Source of the DNA: Paulinella micropora | Taxonomy: Eukaryota > Cercozoa > Imbricatea > Euglyphida > Paulinellidae | Assembly (NCBI GenBank): GCA_019918135.1 | Contig: WBZZ01005554.1 | Coordinates: 71,001 to 135,000 of the forward strand | Length of the DNA stretch: 64,000 nucleotides | Direction: 5' to 3' | In this document: positions 53,202 to 64,000 of the stretch, one piece after another | Position numbering within the stretch: the first letter of the stretch is position 1 | Layout of the letters: the number at the start of each line of letters is the position of its first letter | Made by a program: the position numbers and the translations under genes | The notes under the pieces: generated by a model | The model's database searches: none | The model's input: only the letters and a program-made list of their open reading frames with translations | Told to the model about the DNA's origin: nothing

Positions 53202-53627
53202 TGACTGACCTGAACACCAAACAGGACTACTTAAATGAAATTGAAAAATGGAACCTTGACAGCGAAATAAAAAAACCAACAATTAAATGAACTAAACCTG
53301 ACATTGTTTCTTTCTATGAACAATACAACCCGAGGGACGACAACGTGAAAGTAGTTATTCCATTGGAAAACGTGTTGGTTGAAGAGCCAAGCACACCATT
53401 TACGGCGACTGATTTAAAAGAGAATGGAATTACCGAAATAAAGGCGAATGTTGGTGAAGAGATAGCAAAGAAAGAAGACCAGCAAAATGAAACTGATATT
53501 TTTCTTCAATATGGTAAGTATAAAAAATGAAAATTGAAGATGTTGCTAAGATTGATAAACCATACCTTGCATATTTAATTCAATAACCTTATTTCAATAA
53601 TAAAGATGCGGTAAAAAAATATCTCTA
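53202..53627 (+). pseudogene. ExoX C-terminal / DUF3820-like region (element D, second)
   Basis: Begins MTDLNTKQDYLNEIEKW and later shows IFLQYGKYKK and IDKPYLAYLIQ, the same C-terminal module in a longer, diverged protein. Two adjacent members suggest an old duplication. The copy is broken. Confidence 0.5.
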
Positions 53628-53680
53628 ATATCACATTACCTTCCTTTTATTTTTTTATTATTATTATTTTTCTTTCTGTA

Positions 53681-54733
53681 TCACTGATCCTCAATAAAAT
53701 TAGCGATAACATTAACATTTGAACCATTATTGGCAGCTCCAACGGATTTCTGTGTAAAAGTCAATGCATCACTAGGAGTCAAATATATATCATAATTTCT
53801 AAGATTTATTTGTTGAGTTGATTGAGAATTTACGTAAAGTTTAAAAATTGTTGTTCCGTTGGTAACGGCGCTTGACTTTGTATCAGTATCTACAATTGAA
53901 TACTTAGAATCAACATCTGCAAAACCTGCGCCAGTTAGTGTCCCATTCAATACCATTCTTACTACACACGACTTACTATCTTCATTTGTAATACTTATCA
54001 AAGTTGGATAAACATTTGAATAATTTGTTAAATTAGCACCGCTCGCATCAAATACCGCTTTGTTTTGTATACTAATAATAGGACTTTCAGTGGTGTTTGC
54101 TGCTTTACTTCCTTCCACTTCATTTGTTATACTTGTGTTTATCGTATTCGTTCCCTCAATGAATAAACTGGCACTCGCTGTTTTAAGAGTTTGTATTCCA
54201 GTCGCTGCAAAGGTAATGTTGTATTTTGCAGGCTTACACCAGTATTAGCATTCGCATAGTCAATCATATGAACAAATTGAAATAATCCTGTTATGGGATT
54301 TTCAATATAAATCTTAATAGCACCAAACCCAAGATACTGAAATTGAATTTGAAATACATTTCCTTTGCTCCAGTCTGAGTCAGGCATAGCCGAAGTTCCA
54401 TCGCACGGGTCATCCCAGTCTGCTTGGTCAATATAAACTGCGGCACTTCCTTTACAATGTGCAATATTCATTCCTGCTGTATTTTTGTAGAAATAAAATC
54501 CATCAACGAGTTCATTTCCTATGCCAATATATGAATAGTAATCTTTTGTATCATCCGTTGTCCATATAGCAGTAAAGCGGGCGAGGACACCTGTTCCAGT
54601 TCTATATTTTATTTTCCTTTTACTTACCAGTCTAGCATCTGCCGTAGCATCAGCAGTTGTTTTCAATTCAGCCATATTATTCAAAAATGACACAGACGAT
54701 TTTGCTTCTGTTTTTGTCCATATCCTAGTATTA
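53681..54733 (-). pseudogene. virion structural protein, beta-rich (element D)
   Basis: Clearly related to 20797-22046: shared words include SFLNNMAELKTTAD, LARFTA, IGIG, GFYFYK, DPCDGT, FQIQFQYLGF and YANANTGVSL. It is on the opposite strand relative to the D polymerase. Its 5' end is cut where Gypsy 2 starts. The copy is broken. Confidence 0.7.
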
Positions 54734-54734
54734 A

Positions 54735-57486
54735 TGGTTCAAACCGACCATGCCAACCTCAGATGGCTCATGGACAAGGAGCATACGGGCCGACTCGCAC
54801 GATGGCAGTCGGAATTAGCCCTGTATGACTTCACCATTGAGTACATCAAGGGCAAGGAAAACATGGTACCAGATAGTCTTTCCCGAATGCCGAGGGTCGA
54901 GCACTCCGTCGGGGATGGGCTCGATCGCTTTGCCATGTACACACCAACGGCATGCCTTGTCGGGTGGACTGGCAATGACGACTGGATCGCCACCGAACAT
55001 ACAACAGGGTTCCGAGATACACTGCCAAGGGGTATGGCGTACATCGATTCCAGCCCTATGACCTGGACGCCAGGATACAAACCGAACACCCACGAGCAGC
55101 TGTTGACCAACCTTGAGTCTATCCGACGCGTATGCTGCGCGAAGCACGACGCGGAAGACTGGCGGGATCTCATCGAAGAGATCGACACGCAAGCGGACAT
55201 CCTGAGCGCAGACGACATTAAAGAGGGGCAAATCCATGAACATGAACACTCCACGAACGCGTTCTTTGCCGATAAGAATCAGTCGTTCTGGGTGCCCAAA
55301 CATATTCACCCTTCTAGGTCGGCTACTGTCGCGGCCGCGTCTCGAACACAACCTACCCAGGAGCGCTTCGGTCTGGTCACCAGCGCCCTACAGCTGGATG
55401 ATATCGATATGACCCTAGCTAGCCCTGCGGTATTCAGTCAACTTGCCAGAGAGTCGAAGGAATGGGGTCCTTTTATCTCACACGCCTTGGGTGCTCAGAA
55501 ACATCCAGAGACGAGGGACATCCACCTTAAGAAAAAGACCATGGCATGGCATGACGACCTCCTCTGGTACAAGGGATCAGGGGGTAAGTGGGAAAAGACG
55601 CCGTCGAAATGGACGCTGTGGGTTCCCGACCAGCTCCGTCACGCGATCTTAACCGCTACCCACCGCTCCGCCTTGAACTCCCACCTGGGAAGAGACAAGA
55701 TGTCGTGGTTCATATCGCGGAAGTTTTGGTGGCATGGCATGCAAAAAGACATAGCCGACACAGTCGCCTCCTGCGAGCACTGTGTTCAAACCAAATCTCC
55801 GCACCCGACTTCCCAAAAGGGCTTGTACGGCGAGTACAAACTCACCAATGATCTCTTCGAAACGATCCATATCGATTTTGTGGGTCCCCTTCCACGCTCC
55901 GAGCAGCACAACTACCGGTACGCCTTGACGGCCATCGACCGCTTCTCAAACTATGTGTTCGCGGTCCCCGTCAGGGAGAAGGACGCAGCATCGACATGCG
56001 AAGCGCTGATTGATCACGTCTTTCGGTACACGGGAGTACCCAAAAATGTGTACAGCGACCGAGGCACGGAGTTCACCAATGAGCTCTCCGCCCAGCTGTC
56101 TACAGCTTGGGGTTTCAAGTGGAAGTATGTCACGGCTTACTCCCCAGAGAGTAATGGCAAAATTGAGCGAGTGCACAGGCCCCTCAAGGCCGCGCTCCAA
56201 CAATACTGCCGTGACAACCAACACATCTGGCACAAGGCCCTACCGTCCTTTGTGTTCTCCATGAACAACACGGGGTCCAGAGCGTTGGGGGGCAAAACCA
56301 CTGGCGCTTCACCGAACCTCCTTGTGTACGGACGCCACCTCCAAATTCCGGAAGACCTGGTGCTCCCACACCGCCCGGAAGGCGGATTCCTCGAACGGGA
56401 CGAGCTCTTTGCATGCCGCCTACGGGTTATGGCAGAGGCACGTCACTATGTAGCCAAGGCCCGCGAGGCTGAAGAGGCACATAGCCGAAACCAAACCAAA
56501 CCCAACAAGATCAAGTACGAATGGGTGAATACCATGCGGGGGACCTAGTATTCCTATACGTCCCGCAGGTACCCAACTTGGTCAGTGTGAAACTCTTCCC
56601 GATGTGGCAAGGACCCTATACCGTACTCGAACAAGTCGGAGCCTTGACCTACCGCATACAGGGAAAGGGTAAGACACTTGTGGTCCATGTCCGACGCTTA
56701 ATGCGCTTTAACCCCATGCTCGACCAAATCGAGACCATGGCGGATGTGATCGAACGGCGCGACAAAACGGCCGAGGCGAAGGAGAATCCCGATCAGCCTA
56801 TCCCGGTCGCGGAAAACAACGCACCGACGGCGCCGAGCCGAGAGGGGACAGATGTCAAACGGGAAGACGCGCCCTCACCAGCGGTCATAAACCCGCGCCT
56901 GGGCACAGACTCGCATAGCGAGCATGAGGAGAAGGCAAACATCGCCCCTCAACGCCCTCCGGGTGACTCCAAGCTGCGAAAAGGAGAAGACGTTAAGACC
57001 ATCGATTGGCACGTGGGAAAAATATACATACTCCGCCCACCGGAGGCCCACGTAGGCGACGATTGCCTGAACGACTTTTTCCTCATGAAAGTCAAAGAAT
57101 GGGAACCCAAGGCTCGAGCCACCAGGTCTCGAAAAACGACCGCGGCCGAACCGCCCATCCTCCAGTTCTATCGGTCGCACCAAGACCTCGACGACCCCGA
57201 ATCGCGGGTATACTACCCGGTATACCGAGACGGGAAGAACGTTGAAACCTTCTGGAAAGGCGTCACAGACGCATCGCCGGGTTACAAACCCTGGAATATC
57301 CAAGCGTGGCCACGTATGGTGATAGACCACCCATTCGACCTCCAACACGGCCGAATCCCCTTGAGGGTATGGGACGAGATCGCAGCCGAAGGCATCTCCA
57401 ACAGTCTCATAGGGGCACCAGCGCCGGGGAAATACAAACCCGGGCGGCTAGGGCAAGCCGCTAAGAACCGACGCGCCCAGAAGTAG
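54735..57486 (+). pseudogene. pol: Gypsy-type pol 3' part: RNase H end, integrase, C-terminal domain
   Basis: VQTDHANLRWLMDKEHTGRLARW and DSLSRMPR mark the end of RNase H. Integrase follows with an H-H-C-C zinc region (HRSALNSHLG...CEHCVQTK, about 55660-55795), then IHIDFVGPLP, VYSDRGTEF and ESNGKIERVHR, giving the D, D and E of the catalytic core. A GPY/F-type module (WQGPYTVLEQVGALTYRI, near 56600-56670) and a long charged C-terminal extension end the region. Such integrases insert the cDNA. The region does not lie in a single frame. Confidence 0.85.
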
Positions 57487-58354
57487 TCGGGTCGGTGATC
57501 GAAGAACATATCGCATACCGAAATACGGGTAGTATAGAGGTACCGGGCACCACCGCATCCGCGGAAAACTAGCCATCTCGATTATCGATGGGGACACGCC
57601 CGTAGCTGCCTCTATCATGTCTAAAATACTACCCAAGTCTGCTCTTCTTCAAGGGGGAGGACTGGAACATAACACGACGTATCACACGGGAAAAATGGCC
57701 CTGCCCCGCCTCCCGCCGGGTGCGATGGCCCTGAATGTATCTTGACGGGTCGGTAGTTGGTGTTACCGCCATGGGTCGGAGTAGCTTCCGGTCGACGTAG
57801 CTAACGCGCAGTCATGCCCGTTTGCGAAATTGACATTGCACACCATACCCACCTCCTCTTGAGTTGCACATCCGCCTCTCGCGGTACTGGCATGAGTGGA
57901 ATATGGTAAGCTATTCCCCACAGAGCGTTACGTCGTTTATGCAACAGTTCGCCAACCTTGTTGTTTGGGTAGAAGGTTGAAACACACCATGAGCCGTAAG
58001 CATATATACAACGTTTCATACACTCAAGTGTCCCCCCCCAGCCCGATTCCTAAATAATAGAGGCTGGCAGTACGGACAGGCGCAGGACGTCGGAGAGGCT
58101 CTTGTCGCGCCCCGACTCCCCCTGTTGACATGTACATACCCGAGCGAGAGGTGTGATAAGACGACAATTTCTATTACATGCACCCGAGAACACACCTCCC
58201 TGCTCTAATAATATTGGCTCACTATATACACACCCTCCGAGACGCTAATGTCCGTATGCCATCCTTAGGCACACAAACGACGCTGGAGCAGTACCGCGCG
58301 TTCCCATTCGCGTAGGTAGCGTCGGTGTACGTACTCGTGGGCGTACATCTGCAG
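57487..58354 (+). other. non-coding stretch between pol and the extra frames (Gypsy 2)
   Basis: About 870 bp with no supported gene. A splice-acceptor role for expressing the downstream frames is possible, as in retroelements with a third frame, but no site could be singled out. Confidence 0.35.
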
Positions 58355-60310
58355 ATGCAAGTTGGCGCGGAAGATGGGAAGAGGCCATCGGCTCCCGAGC
58401 GCGAAAGCCAGCCGATCGCGGCGCAGCCCCCAGAGGCTGGACAGCCCACCGGTCCCCGATCCGAAATCGAGGACAATCCCAGGTTGGCCACCCCACTCCA
58501 CAAGCGACCACGAACATCACGATCGGAAGAAAAGGGGAACGGAAGCGATCCGAAAGAGGAAAACCGACCCCACCCGATCACAACCACTCCCGACCTAAGA
58601 GGCACCGAGCAGGACACCAAGTCCGCCCATCCGCGACCCGAGGGTGCTACAGCACAGGCTAGTGATGTGAGCACACCGTCCTCTCCCCCAACGGACGAGG
58701 ATGTCGACCCGGAGGGACTCGAAAGCCCACCTCCGGTTGACGACGGCCGATGGCACACCTCCGACGATGGCCGTTGGGACACCGACGAATCGGACGCGGA
58801 ACAGTCCCCACGAGCTTCGAAAGAGGCAAGACGACGCAAGCTGCGCTTAAAATATTGGCGCCGCGTCGGAAGTCGAGACATAACGTCACCTGACAAATAC
58901 AGCGACGGTCTAAATCCGATCGAACCGTATTTACCCGCAACATGCGTCACCGAGCCAGGGTACCAACACCATCGCTGCCCACCACCGGAGCACCCACGAC
59001 ATTGGGGACGGTACGAGGATATTGTGGCCTACTTCCACAAAAGCAACAATATCCCTTACGTATACGGACCGATCGATCGGCCGGTATACTGCCAAGGGGA
59101 TAGACCAGTTCCTCAACACGTGTACCGGGTTATCCGATGGGGAACGGACGACACCGCAGCCTTGTCCGTCGACGACCCCCGTAACCCTAACACCAGGCCC
59201 CCTAACACCAAGTCGGTCAACGCGGTCAGCTACGCCCGCATCCACAGGCTCGTGATGCCCTATCGCATCCCAACACGCGACATGTTGCGCGGTATGGACC
59301 TACACCTCAACCAAGGTCCCGCGGCGCGAGACGAACTCTCGAGGCCAGTCCGATTCGCCTACGATCCTGAGTCCCGCCGCATCCACCGTATATACCCTCC
59401 GTACCCGGACATAACGGACGAGGAGAGGAGAATACGGCTGGAATGCCCTTCCTTGCGGCACACTACCAATATTCGCACCAGCCCGTTCGATCCTATGAAC
59501 GAACCGTACCGACATCGGCTCATTGGCAACCAAGTCAACTGGGTTCCGGACCCCCACCTGTTCACGGAGTACCCGAGGCCGGGGTCCATCAAACAAATGA
59601 TTGTACCGCCACCGCCCCCTCCGTTCATGGACGAGCGTGGAGCCTGGTCAAGTAGCCCCGGATGCCAGTATCTGGAAGGCGAAAATGTCACAGTTTCGGT
59701 GGGCTGTGGTTCGCTTAACGAAGAGCCAGTCGACGGATCCTACCAATGCCCTCGCAGGTGGACCCTGGCCCCGGACATATATATGTCGCCAGAGCGTCAC
59801 ACCAAGCACCTGTGCACGGAGCATAAGTACGCGGAGAGCATGCGGCTGCGTGTGTTCCCCTTCGTGAACCGCGCGCACTTCCGATGGCGTCCGCCAACAT
59901 GGCGCCCGAGTGATAACCCGTGCCCGCAGGTGGTGCCCTATGTACATCTCCCGACCGAGAATTTCCCGCTCACCGCAGAGCAATGGGACAAGGTTCGCTC
60001 CCTCCGCGGCTGGGTCAGTCTGTTGGACTATCAGCGGGCGTACGCACTGCAGTACTACAACATTCTCAAAGTCCCGAGGCAACTTTTAGAGCCCAATGAG
60101 CTCCACAGGCTACAGTGGTCGCAAATGGACATCAATGTCTACTACCACCTCTTAGATCAGGCGGGCCTACCACTGCCGATCGAGGTCAAGGCATACCGAG
60201 CCTACCACCTCCGAGAGGGTCACGACCAGCAGTGGGAATTGCCCGATACGGAGGACACGTTGCGCGGGATCCGAATAGTCCTGGGGATCCCCGAAAGGCC
60301 CAACGCATAA
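58355..60310 (+). CDS. large protein of unknown function in Gypsy 2 (third frame)
   Basis: 651 residues from ATG at 58355. The first 150 residues are Pro/Ser/Glu-rich and low-complexity. The rest is rich in Pro, Arg, His, Trp and Tyr with many YRxxR/PxxP words and a poly-Pro tract (about residue 425). No signal peptide, transmembrane segment, protease site or zinc knuckle is evident, so an envelope is not supported. It occupies the position where some Gypsy elements carry env or accessory genes. Codon use and GC content match pol, so it belongs to the element. Function is unknown. Confidence 0.5.
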   Translation: MQVGAEDGKRPSAPERESQPIAAQPPEAGQPTGPRSEIEDNPRLATPLHKRPRTSRSEEKGNGSDPKEENRPHPITTTPDLRGTEQDTKSAHPRPEGATAQASDVSTPSSPPTDEDVDPEGLESPPPVDDGRWHTSDDGRWDTDESDAEQSPRASKEARRRKLRLKYWRRVGSRDITSPDKYSDGLNPIEPYLPATCVTEPGYQHHRCPPPEHPRHWGRYEDIVAYFHKSNNIPYVYGPIDRPVYCQGDRPVPQHVYRVIRWGTDDTAALSVDDPRNPNTRPPNTKSVNAVSYARIHRLVMPYRIPTRDMLRGMDLHLNQGPAARDELSRPVRFAYDPESRRIHRIYPPYPDITDEERRIRLECPSLRHTTNIRTSPFDPMNEPYRHRLIGNQVNWVPDPHLFTEYPRPGSIKQMIVPPPPPPFMDERGAWSSSPGCQYLEGENVTVSVGCGSLNEEPVDGSYQCPRRWTLAPDIYMSPERHTKHLCTEHKYAESMRLRVFPFVNRAHFRWRPPTWRPSDNPCPQVVPYVHLPTENFPLTAEQWDKVRSLRGWVSLLDYQRAYALQYYNILKVPRQLLEPNELHRLQWSQMDINVYYHLLDQAGLPLPIEVKAYRAYHLREGHDQQWELPDTEDTLRGIRIVLGIPERPNA

Positions 60311-60401
60311 CTGTCACTCCTCACACCACACCCGTCCCGCATATCTTACAACGTACAATTCGAGTATATCTCACCTCGATCCTTCCTACTATAGGCGAGG
60401 C

Positions 60402-61013
60402 ATGAGGCTCGGCCCTCCACGACCATTTATGCCTGACCGATTCCAAGGAGCAGCCAGGGTTAGACAACGATACTACCTGCGCTTCCAATCGGAACACCCT
60501 GCAACGTGGATGATAGGGATACGCACCTACCTCATACGGTTGGGGCACCTATCAGCCGTACGTGCGGTGAACGAAGCAATGGGGCCCGACCCACCCGAAT
60601 CTTGGCGCCTCCGGCTCCAGGCCGACGAATGGGGCAGACGATTCCAACGGATCGCATCTCAAGCATGGAACCGCGTCGTCCAAGATCACGAATTCCGATG
60701 GCACCGAGCCACACAATATTTAGATTTTATCTATCATTCTCGACACTGTTACCCCCAATGGGAGCAGGTGTACGAATATCGACTCGATCCAATCATCCAG
60801 CAATTATATCCCGACTACGAGGCACCGCGGACGTCCCTCCATCTGTTCGACCTATCAGATGATGAGCGCAAGACGATCCGGGATCAGCTCGATCAGGAAC
60901 GTGACTCTCCTCCCCTCGACCAACCAGAGGAACGAGCTCGATCAGGCTCCCGATCCGATACAGAGGACGAGTACATACGATCCTTGGTGGCCGAGGAGGA
61001 TGACGAGTTTTGA
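60402..61013 (+). CDS. second protein of unknown function in Gypsy 2
   Basis: 203 residues, starting MRLGPPRPFMPDRF about 90 bp after the preceding stop. It is Trp/Tyr/Arg-rich and probably helical in the middle (RLQADEWGRRFQRIASQAWNRVV), with an acidic Ser/Asp/Glu C-terminus. Composition resembles the 651-codon frame (Arg, Pro, Tyr, His), so the two may act together or be parts of one older gene. No family is recognised. Confidence 0.45.
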   Translation: MRLGPPRPFMPDRFQGAARVRQRYYLRFQSEHPATWMIGIRTYLIRLGHLSAVRAVNEAMGPDPPESWRLRLQADEWGRRFQRIASQAWNRVVQDHEFRWHRATQYLDFIYHSRHCYPQWEQVYEYRLDPIIQQLYPDYEAPRTSLHLFDLSDDERKTIRDQLDQERDSPPLDQPEERARSGSRSDTEDEYIRSLVAEEDDEF

Positions 61014-62693
61014 GACCTCCCCAACCGAGGTTCTAGTCATATATCGTGACACTTTCATGTTTGCACCTTGCTGCGGCTCGACATACATATATACCTGTAT
61101 AACTGAAAAGTTCCAAAGTGAAACCAATATAATAAAATCTAGACTGGCAAAGCGCCCGTTCATTCCAACAAATGGACGGCATATAGCCAAGTTCGCGAGC
61201 ACCGATGAGCTCACGAATCTGGTTATGTGCCCAGGATCAGGAGGATCCCCGCATCCAGCGAGGCAGCAGGAGTGTTGTCTAGCCGATCGCCCTTCAGATA
61301 AAGGGGTCGAGCAGACTACATCCAGCACAATGCCAAGTGGCCTCTATCCCACCCAGGGGATCCATGACCTTCGGCTTTTCCTACTATGGACGAGGATATG
61401 CGGAGGCGTTTACCGCCAATAGGGTAAATACCTCCCTATATTCTCGGGATCACCGATCCGACTAGAAGCGAAGGAGTCCGTAACCGTCGGATATTCCAAC
61501 CAGGGACGAGAATATGCGGGGGCTCCCACCGCCAATAGGGTGAGTGCCTCCCTATATTCTCGGGATCATTGATCCACCGCGGGACCGAAGATTTCAATGA
61601 AACGTGGCATGTCGGGGCGGCGAGCGAAGAACACATCTTCCGCCAGCTTGATACAGTCATGCCGATCATGGTTTCACACTTTTCCAGCCGTCCTAAGCAC
61701 AGGATCGTAATAATCTGTTGTCCATGTCCCACATCAACGTGACCGACAGCGACCTCCGTCCCACCCGGGGAACCAAGGACACGTTGCTGGAGTCGAGGTG
61801 AGACACCTTATTGGAATCCTACCATAAGTTGCTGCAATTCGACTGCCTCCATGCCTAGCCCATGCAGAGGATGGCACCGCCGAGCACCACCGGATCACCT
61901 ACCAAAGTCTGCGTGGACAGAGTATCCGCTAGCTAGTCCAGGCCTCCGTCCCAGCCGGGGAACCAAGGAAGTACCTATGCCTGTGACCCATGGCCCGAAA
62001 CCAGCTGATACTAGTGGCGGATTGTCCGATGTGATCCCCGAACAGGATACAATCGGACCATCCAGCTATCTACTCTCCTACCATACAGATCACCAACAAA
62101 GATCTGCGGGGACAGAGCGTCTTCCGACCAGTTCAGGCCTCCGTCCCAGCCGGGGAACCAAGGAAGCACTTACGCCTGTGACACATTGCACAACAACTGC
62201 TGATGTTGGTGGCTAGCTTGTACGATCTGTTCCGTAAACAAGATGAGATCGGATGAGCTAGCAGCCTACTCCCCGACACCAGCTGATACTAATTGCTTGC
62301 TTGTCCAATCGACTCCCCGAACAGGATACGATCGGAACAGCCAGAAATCTACTCCCGGGGGCCGCCACCGGCGCCCGACGACGCGATGACAAGGGTCAGA
62401 GCGCCACTCATCACATTTCGATGACAAGGGTCATCAAGAGGGGGGGAAGGTGCAGAGCGAAATTCAAAATTCAAATTTGAAGTTCAAAATCCATGAACCA
62501 AATTAGAATTTCGCACCGTCGGAAATCCGAATACCGAAATTGTTCTGAGTAATGCCTACAGTTACAGTTCCTATACCGTCCAACAACCTCGAGACGAATC
62601 TCGACAGCCCACGTATTCCTACTGCACACATTTACCTCTCTACTCCGAGCCCTAACTGATTGGTGTTACCGGATAAGACAGGGGAGGGGGGAT
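61014..62693 (+). other. 3' non-coding region of Gypsy 2 with internal direct repeats
   Basis: Contains a repeated word TATGCGG...CCGCCAATAGGGT...TATTCTCGGGATCA (about 61395-61455 and 61513-61570) and a second family, CAGGCCTCCGTCCCAGCCGGGGAACCAAGGAAG (about 61939 and 62132, with a shorter relative near 61751). It ends in GACAGGGGAGGGGGGAT (about 62677-62693), a polypurine-tract-like stretch. Confidence 0.55.
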
Positions 62694-63055
62694 TGTAGGC
62701 GCAGATAGGTATCAGAAATATGTGCTGCCTCCATATGCCCCTGTATCACGCCAGGTGTTATGATACCGGTGATATTAATATTAATACTGTGATCCGTAGC
62801 TATAGTTAATGTAACGATAATATTATTATGATGTACCGTTACATCTTTTTAACCGGAAATATTATCGTTACGCCGGACACGGGAATTGGCTGGCTGGTTT
62901 TGCCTTGGTTGTTTTGGGCTCCGCTAGTCTCCCACATTTTCTACCATCTTTGATCCTCCTTTATTTAAGGACAGAAGATTAGGTTATTAGCGGAGTTGTT
63001 AGATTTGGGACAAGGAAACTCTGGCTATCAATAAATCATAGTATATACTTTTACA
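62694..63055 (+). repeat. candidate 3' LTR of Gypsy 2
   Basis: Starts TGTAGGCGCAG right after the polypurine-like tract and ends ...ACTTTTACA, giving TG...CA ends over 362 bp. A TATA-like TTTATTTAAGG (near 62960) and AATAAA (near 63031) fit promoter and poly-A signals. The 5' LTR is not in the window, so the ends cannot be confirmed by pairing. Confidence 0.5.
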
Positions 63056-64000
63056 CTTGAACCGCTAAAAGTTAGTATTAATATTGAAGTTGAAACTAGA
63101 TCCACAAATGTGGAGATGATTGTACAGTGAATATCGACAAAATTGTGGATCTTGCAGGAGCCTGGTAAGGGTTAAGTAATAGTGAACATAACTGAGGAGG
63201 CACGGGAAGGAAGTAATTAATTTCCAATGCCTCTTTTGCTGTTCATGATTTTTCAGCACTGACTTGAACCACTTGTTTGGGTACGAGATGAAGTGTTTGA
63301 TAGTGAGCCAAACGTTCTTGCACCGCAAATAGTGATGAATATTTTTATGACATATTTTGTGGCGCCTGCCGGCAGTGAACGCCAGTGCCACCTTAATACT
63401 TGCCACTAGTAGGAATAAGTGAGAAACGTATTATTAAATCTGGTCATGATTGAATTTCTTGAATACTGAAGTGGCTTTTGCGTTAATGTTTTCAATGCAA
63501 CTTCAATGAGTTAGTAACAGCGGCCCGGCTGCCTCACGCCAGTGACTGCCAGAGTGAAAATAATATTACTTGGGAATATGAACGGTAAGCAACATATCGC
63601 TATATAATGTCAAGTTTGCTGCCGGACATGGCCCGGCGGCAGCAGCAACGGCTAAACTCAAGTATCATCTCCTTTTACTAAGGATAGGATGACACTAGCT
63701 GAGGCTACTAGCTGAGGAAGAAGGGGAGCCTAGAGAGCCGAGAGTACCACAGACAGTGAGGAGCAGAAAGGCGAGGAACTTGAGAGAGCAAGAAGATAGC
63801 AAAGCCAGGCAGCTGCAAGCAAAAACTAGGGAAGCTGGCTCCGAAGTAAAGTCTACATGTTTCTTTTCTTCTTTTGGTTGCTCCGCAAGGATTGTGTTGA
63901 GCTGGCCAGTTTAATACCTGGTTGAATTGTGCGACGCTGAGCTGAAGTTATCGGCTGCTTCATTTTTTCGACCTGCACATTAGGACACCCATGGATGATG
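63056..64000. other. right flank, no gene recognised
   Basis: AT-balanced DNA with short open frames only (the longest about 110 codons on the minus strand, without motifs). A purine-rich stretch lies at about 63700-63800. Likely host DNA. Confidence 0.4.

Larger units (their letters stand above)
47774..54733. mobile_element. Polinton-like element D, second lineage, decayed
   Basis: Carries a zinc-finger protein, a Polinton-class B-family DNA polymerase, two ExoX-C/DUF3820-like regions and a structural protein related to that of units A-C. No integrase, ATPase, protease or major capsid gene was found, so it is a partial copy. It has many breaks (at least eight by eye) and carries a fold-back MITE and microsatellites, so it is older than the A-C array. 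Its right edge abuts Gypsy 2; its left edge is uncertain. Confidence 0.75.
54735..63055 (+). mobile_element. Ty3/Gypsy-type retroelement 2, 5'-truncated, with extra open frames
   Basis: GC-rich plus-strand element. Order: end of RNase H, integrase, C-terminal pol domain, 651-codon frame, 203-codon frame, repeat-bearing non-coding DNA, polypurine-like tract and candidate 3' LTR. gag, protease and reverse transcriptase are missing because the element starts at its junction with element D. There is little other damage (about one break in pol by eye), so it looks young. Confidence 0.75.

Noticed and set aside
58355-60310. Envelope glycoprotein for the third frame of Gypsy 2
   Set aside because: No signal peptide, hydrophobic anchor or cleavage motif is visible.

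Overview
The window is a piece of eukaryotic genome that has been heavily colonised by mobile DNA. The eukaryotic character comes from a spliced gene at the left edge (short GT-AG introns that keep the reading frame), a tRNA-derived SINE, MITEs, two Ty3/Gypsy-type retroelements and long microsatellites. The species cannot be named from this sequence. A protist or alga seems plausible given the gene family at the left edge and the class of virus-like element, but that is an inference. No rRNA, tRNA gene or CRISPR array was seen.

Layout. 1-2022: 3' part of a host-type gene with a DUF7869-like domain and an Arg/Gly tail. 2601-35829: a head-to-tail array of one Polinton-like / PLV-like (virophage-related) DNA element with a period of about 18,853 bp: a partial unit A, a full-length unit B and a partial unit C. 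Each unit-to-unit boundary carries a 56-bp perfect inverted repeat around a hairpin, at about 8398-8601 and 27252-27454. Read from boundary to boundary, a unit runs: integrase, F-box-like protein, basic SAP-like protein, charged protein, fibre with S74 chaperone tail, two-TM protein, small structural protein, packaging ATPase, basic core-like protein, a coiled-coil protein, adenain-type protease, penton, major capsid protein, a second structural protein, a DUF3223-like protein, an ExoX-C/DUF3820-like protein, lipase, B-family DNA polymerase, and a small basic protein. This is a complete set of replication, integration, packaging and virion functions. Several genes in each unit are interrupted (roughly ten breaks in unit B by eye), so the units are fossils. 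The copies are nearly identical, so the array is young.

35830-40226: a Gypsy-type retroelement on the minus strand (gag-like and pol) that abuts unit C directly. 40227-47773: host-type DNA with a SINE pair, GATA and GGTA arrays, a 230-bp duplication, a 1.4-kb array of AT palindromes, a TA-flanked MITE and TCTG/CACT microsatellites. 47774-54733: a second, different and more decayed Polinton-like element (D). Its DNA polymerase is of another lineage, yet its structural protein and ExoX-C-like proteins are related to those of units A-C. It carries a fold-back MITE. 54735-63055: a GC-rich Gypsy-type element on the plus strand: pol from RNase H onward, two extra large open frames, a long repeat-bearing 3' region and a candidate 3' LTR. 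63056-64000: no gene recognised.

How the parts relate. In the array the integrase sits next to one side of the boundary palindrome and the polymerase next to the other, as expected if the palindrome is two fused element ends or a circular-genome origin. The virion genes lie between them.
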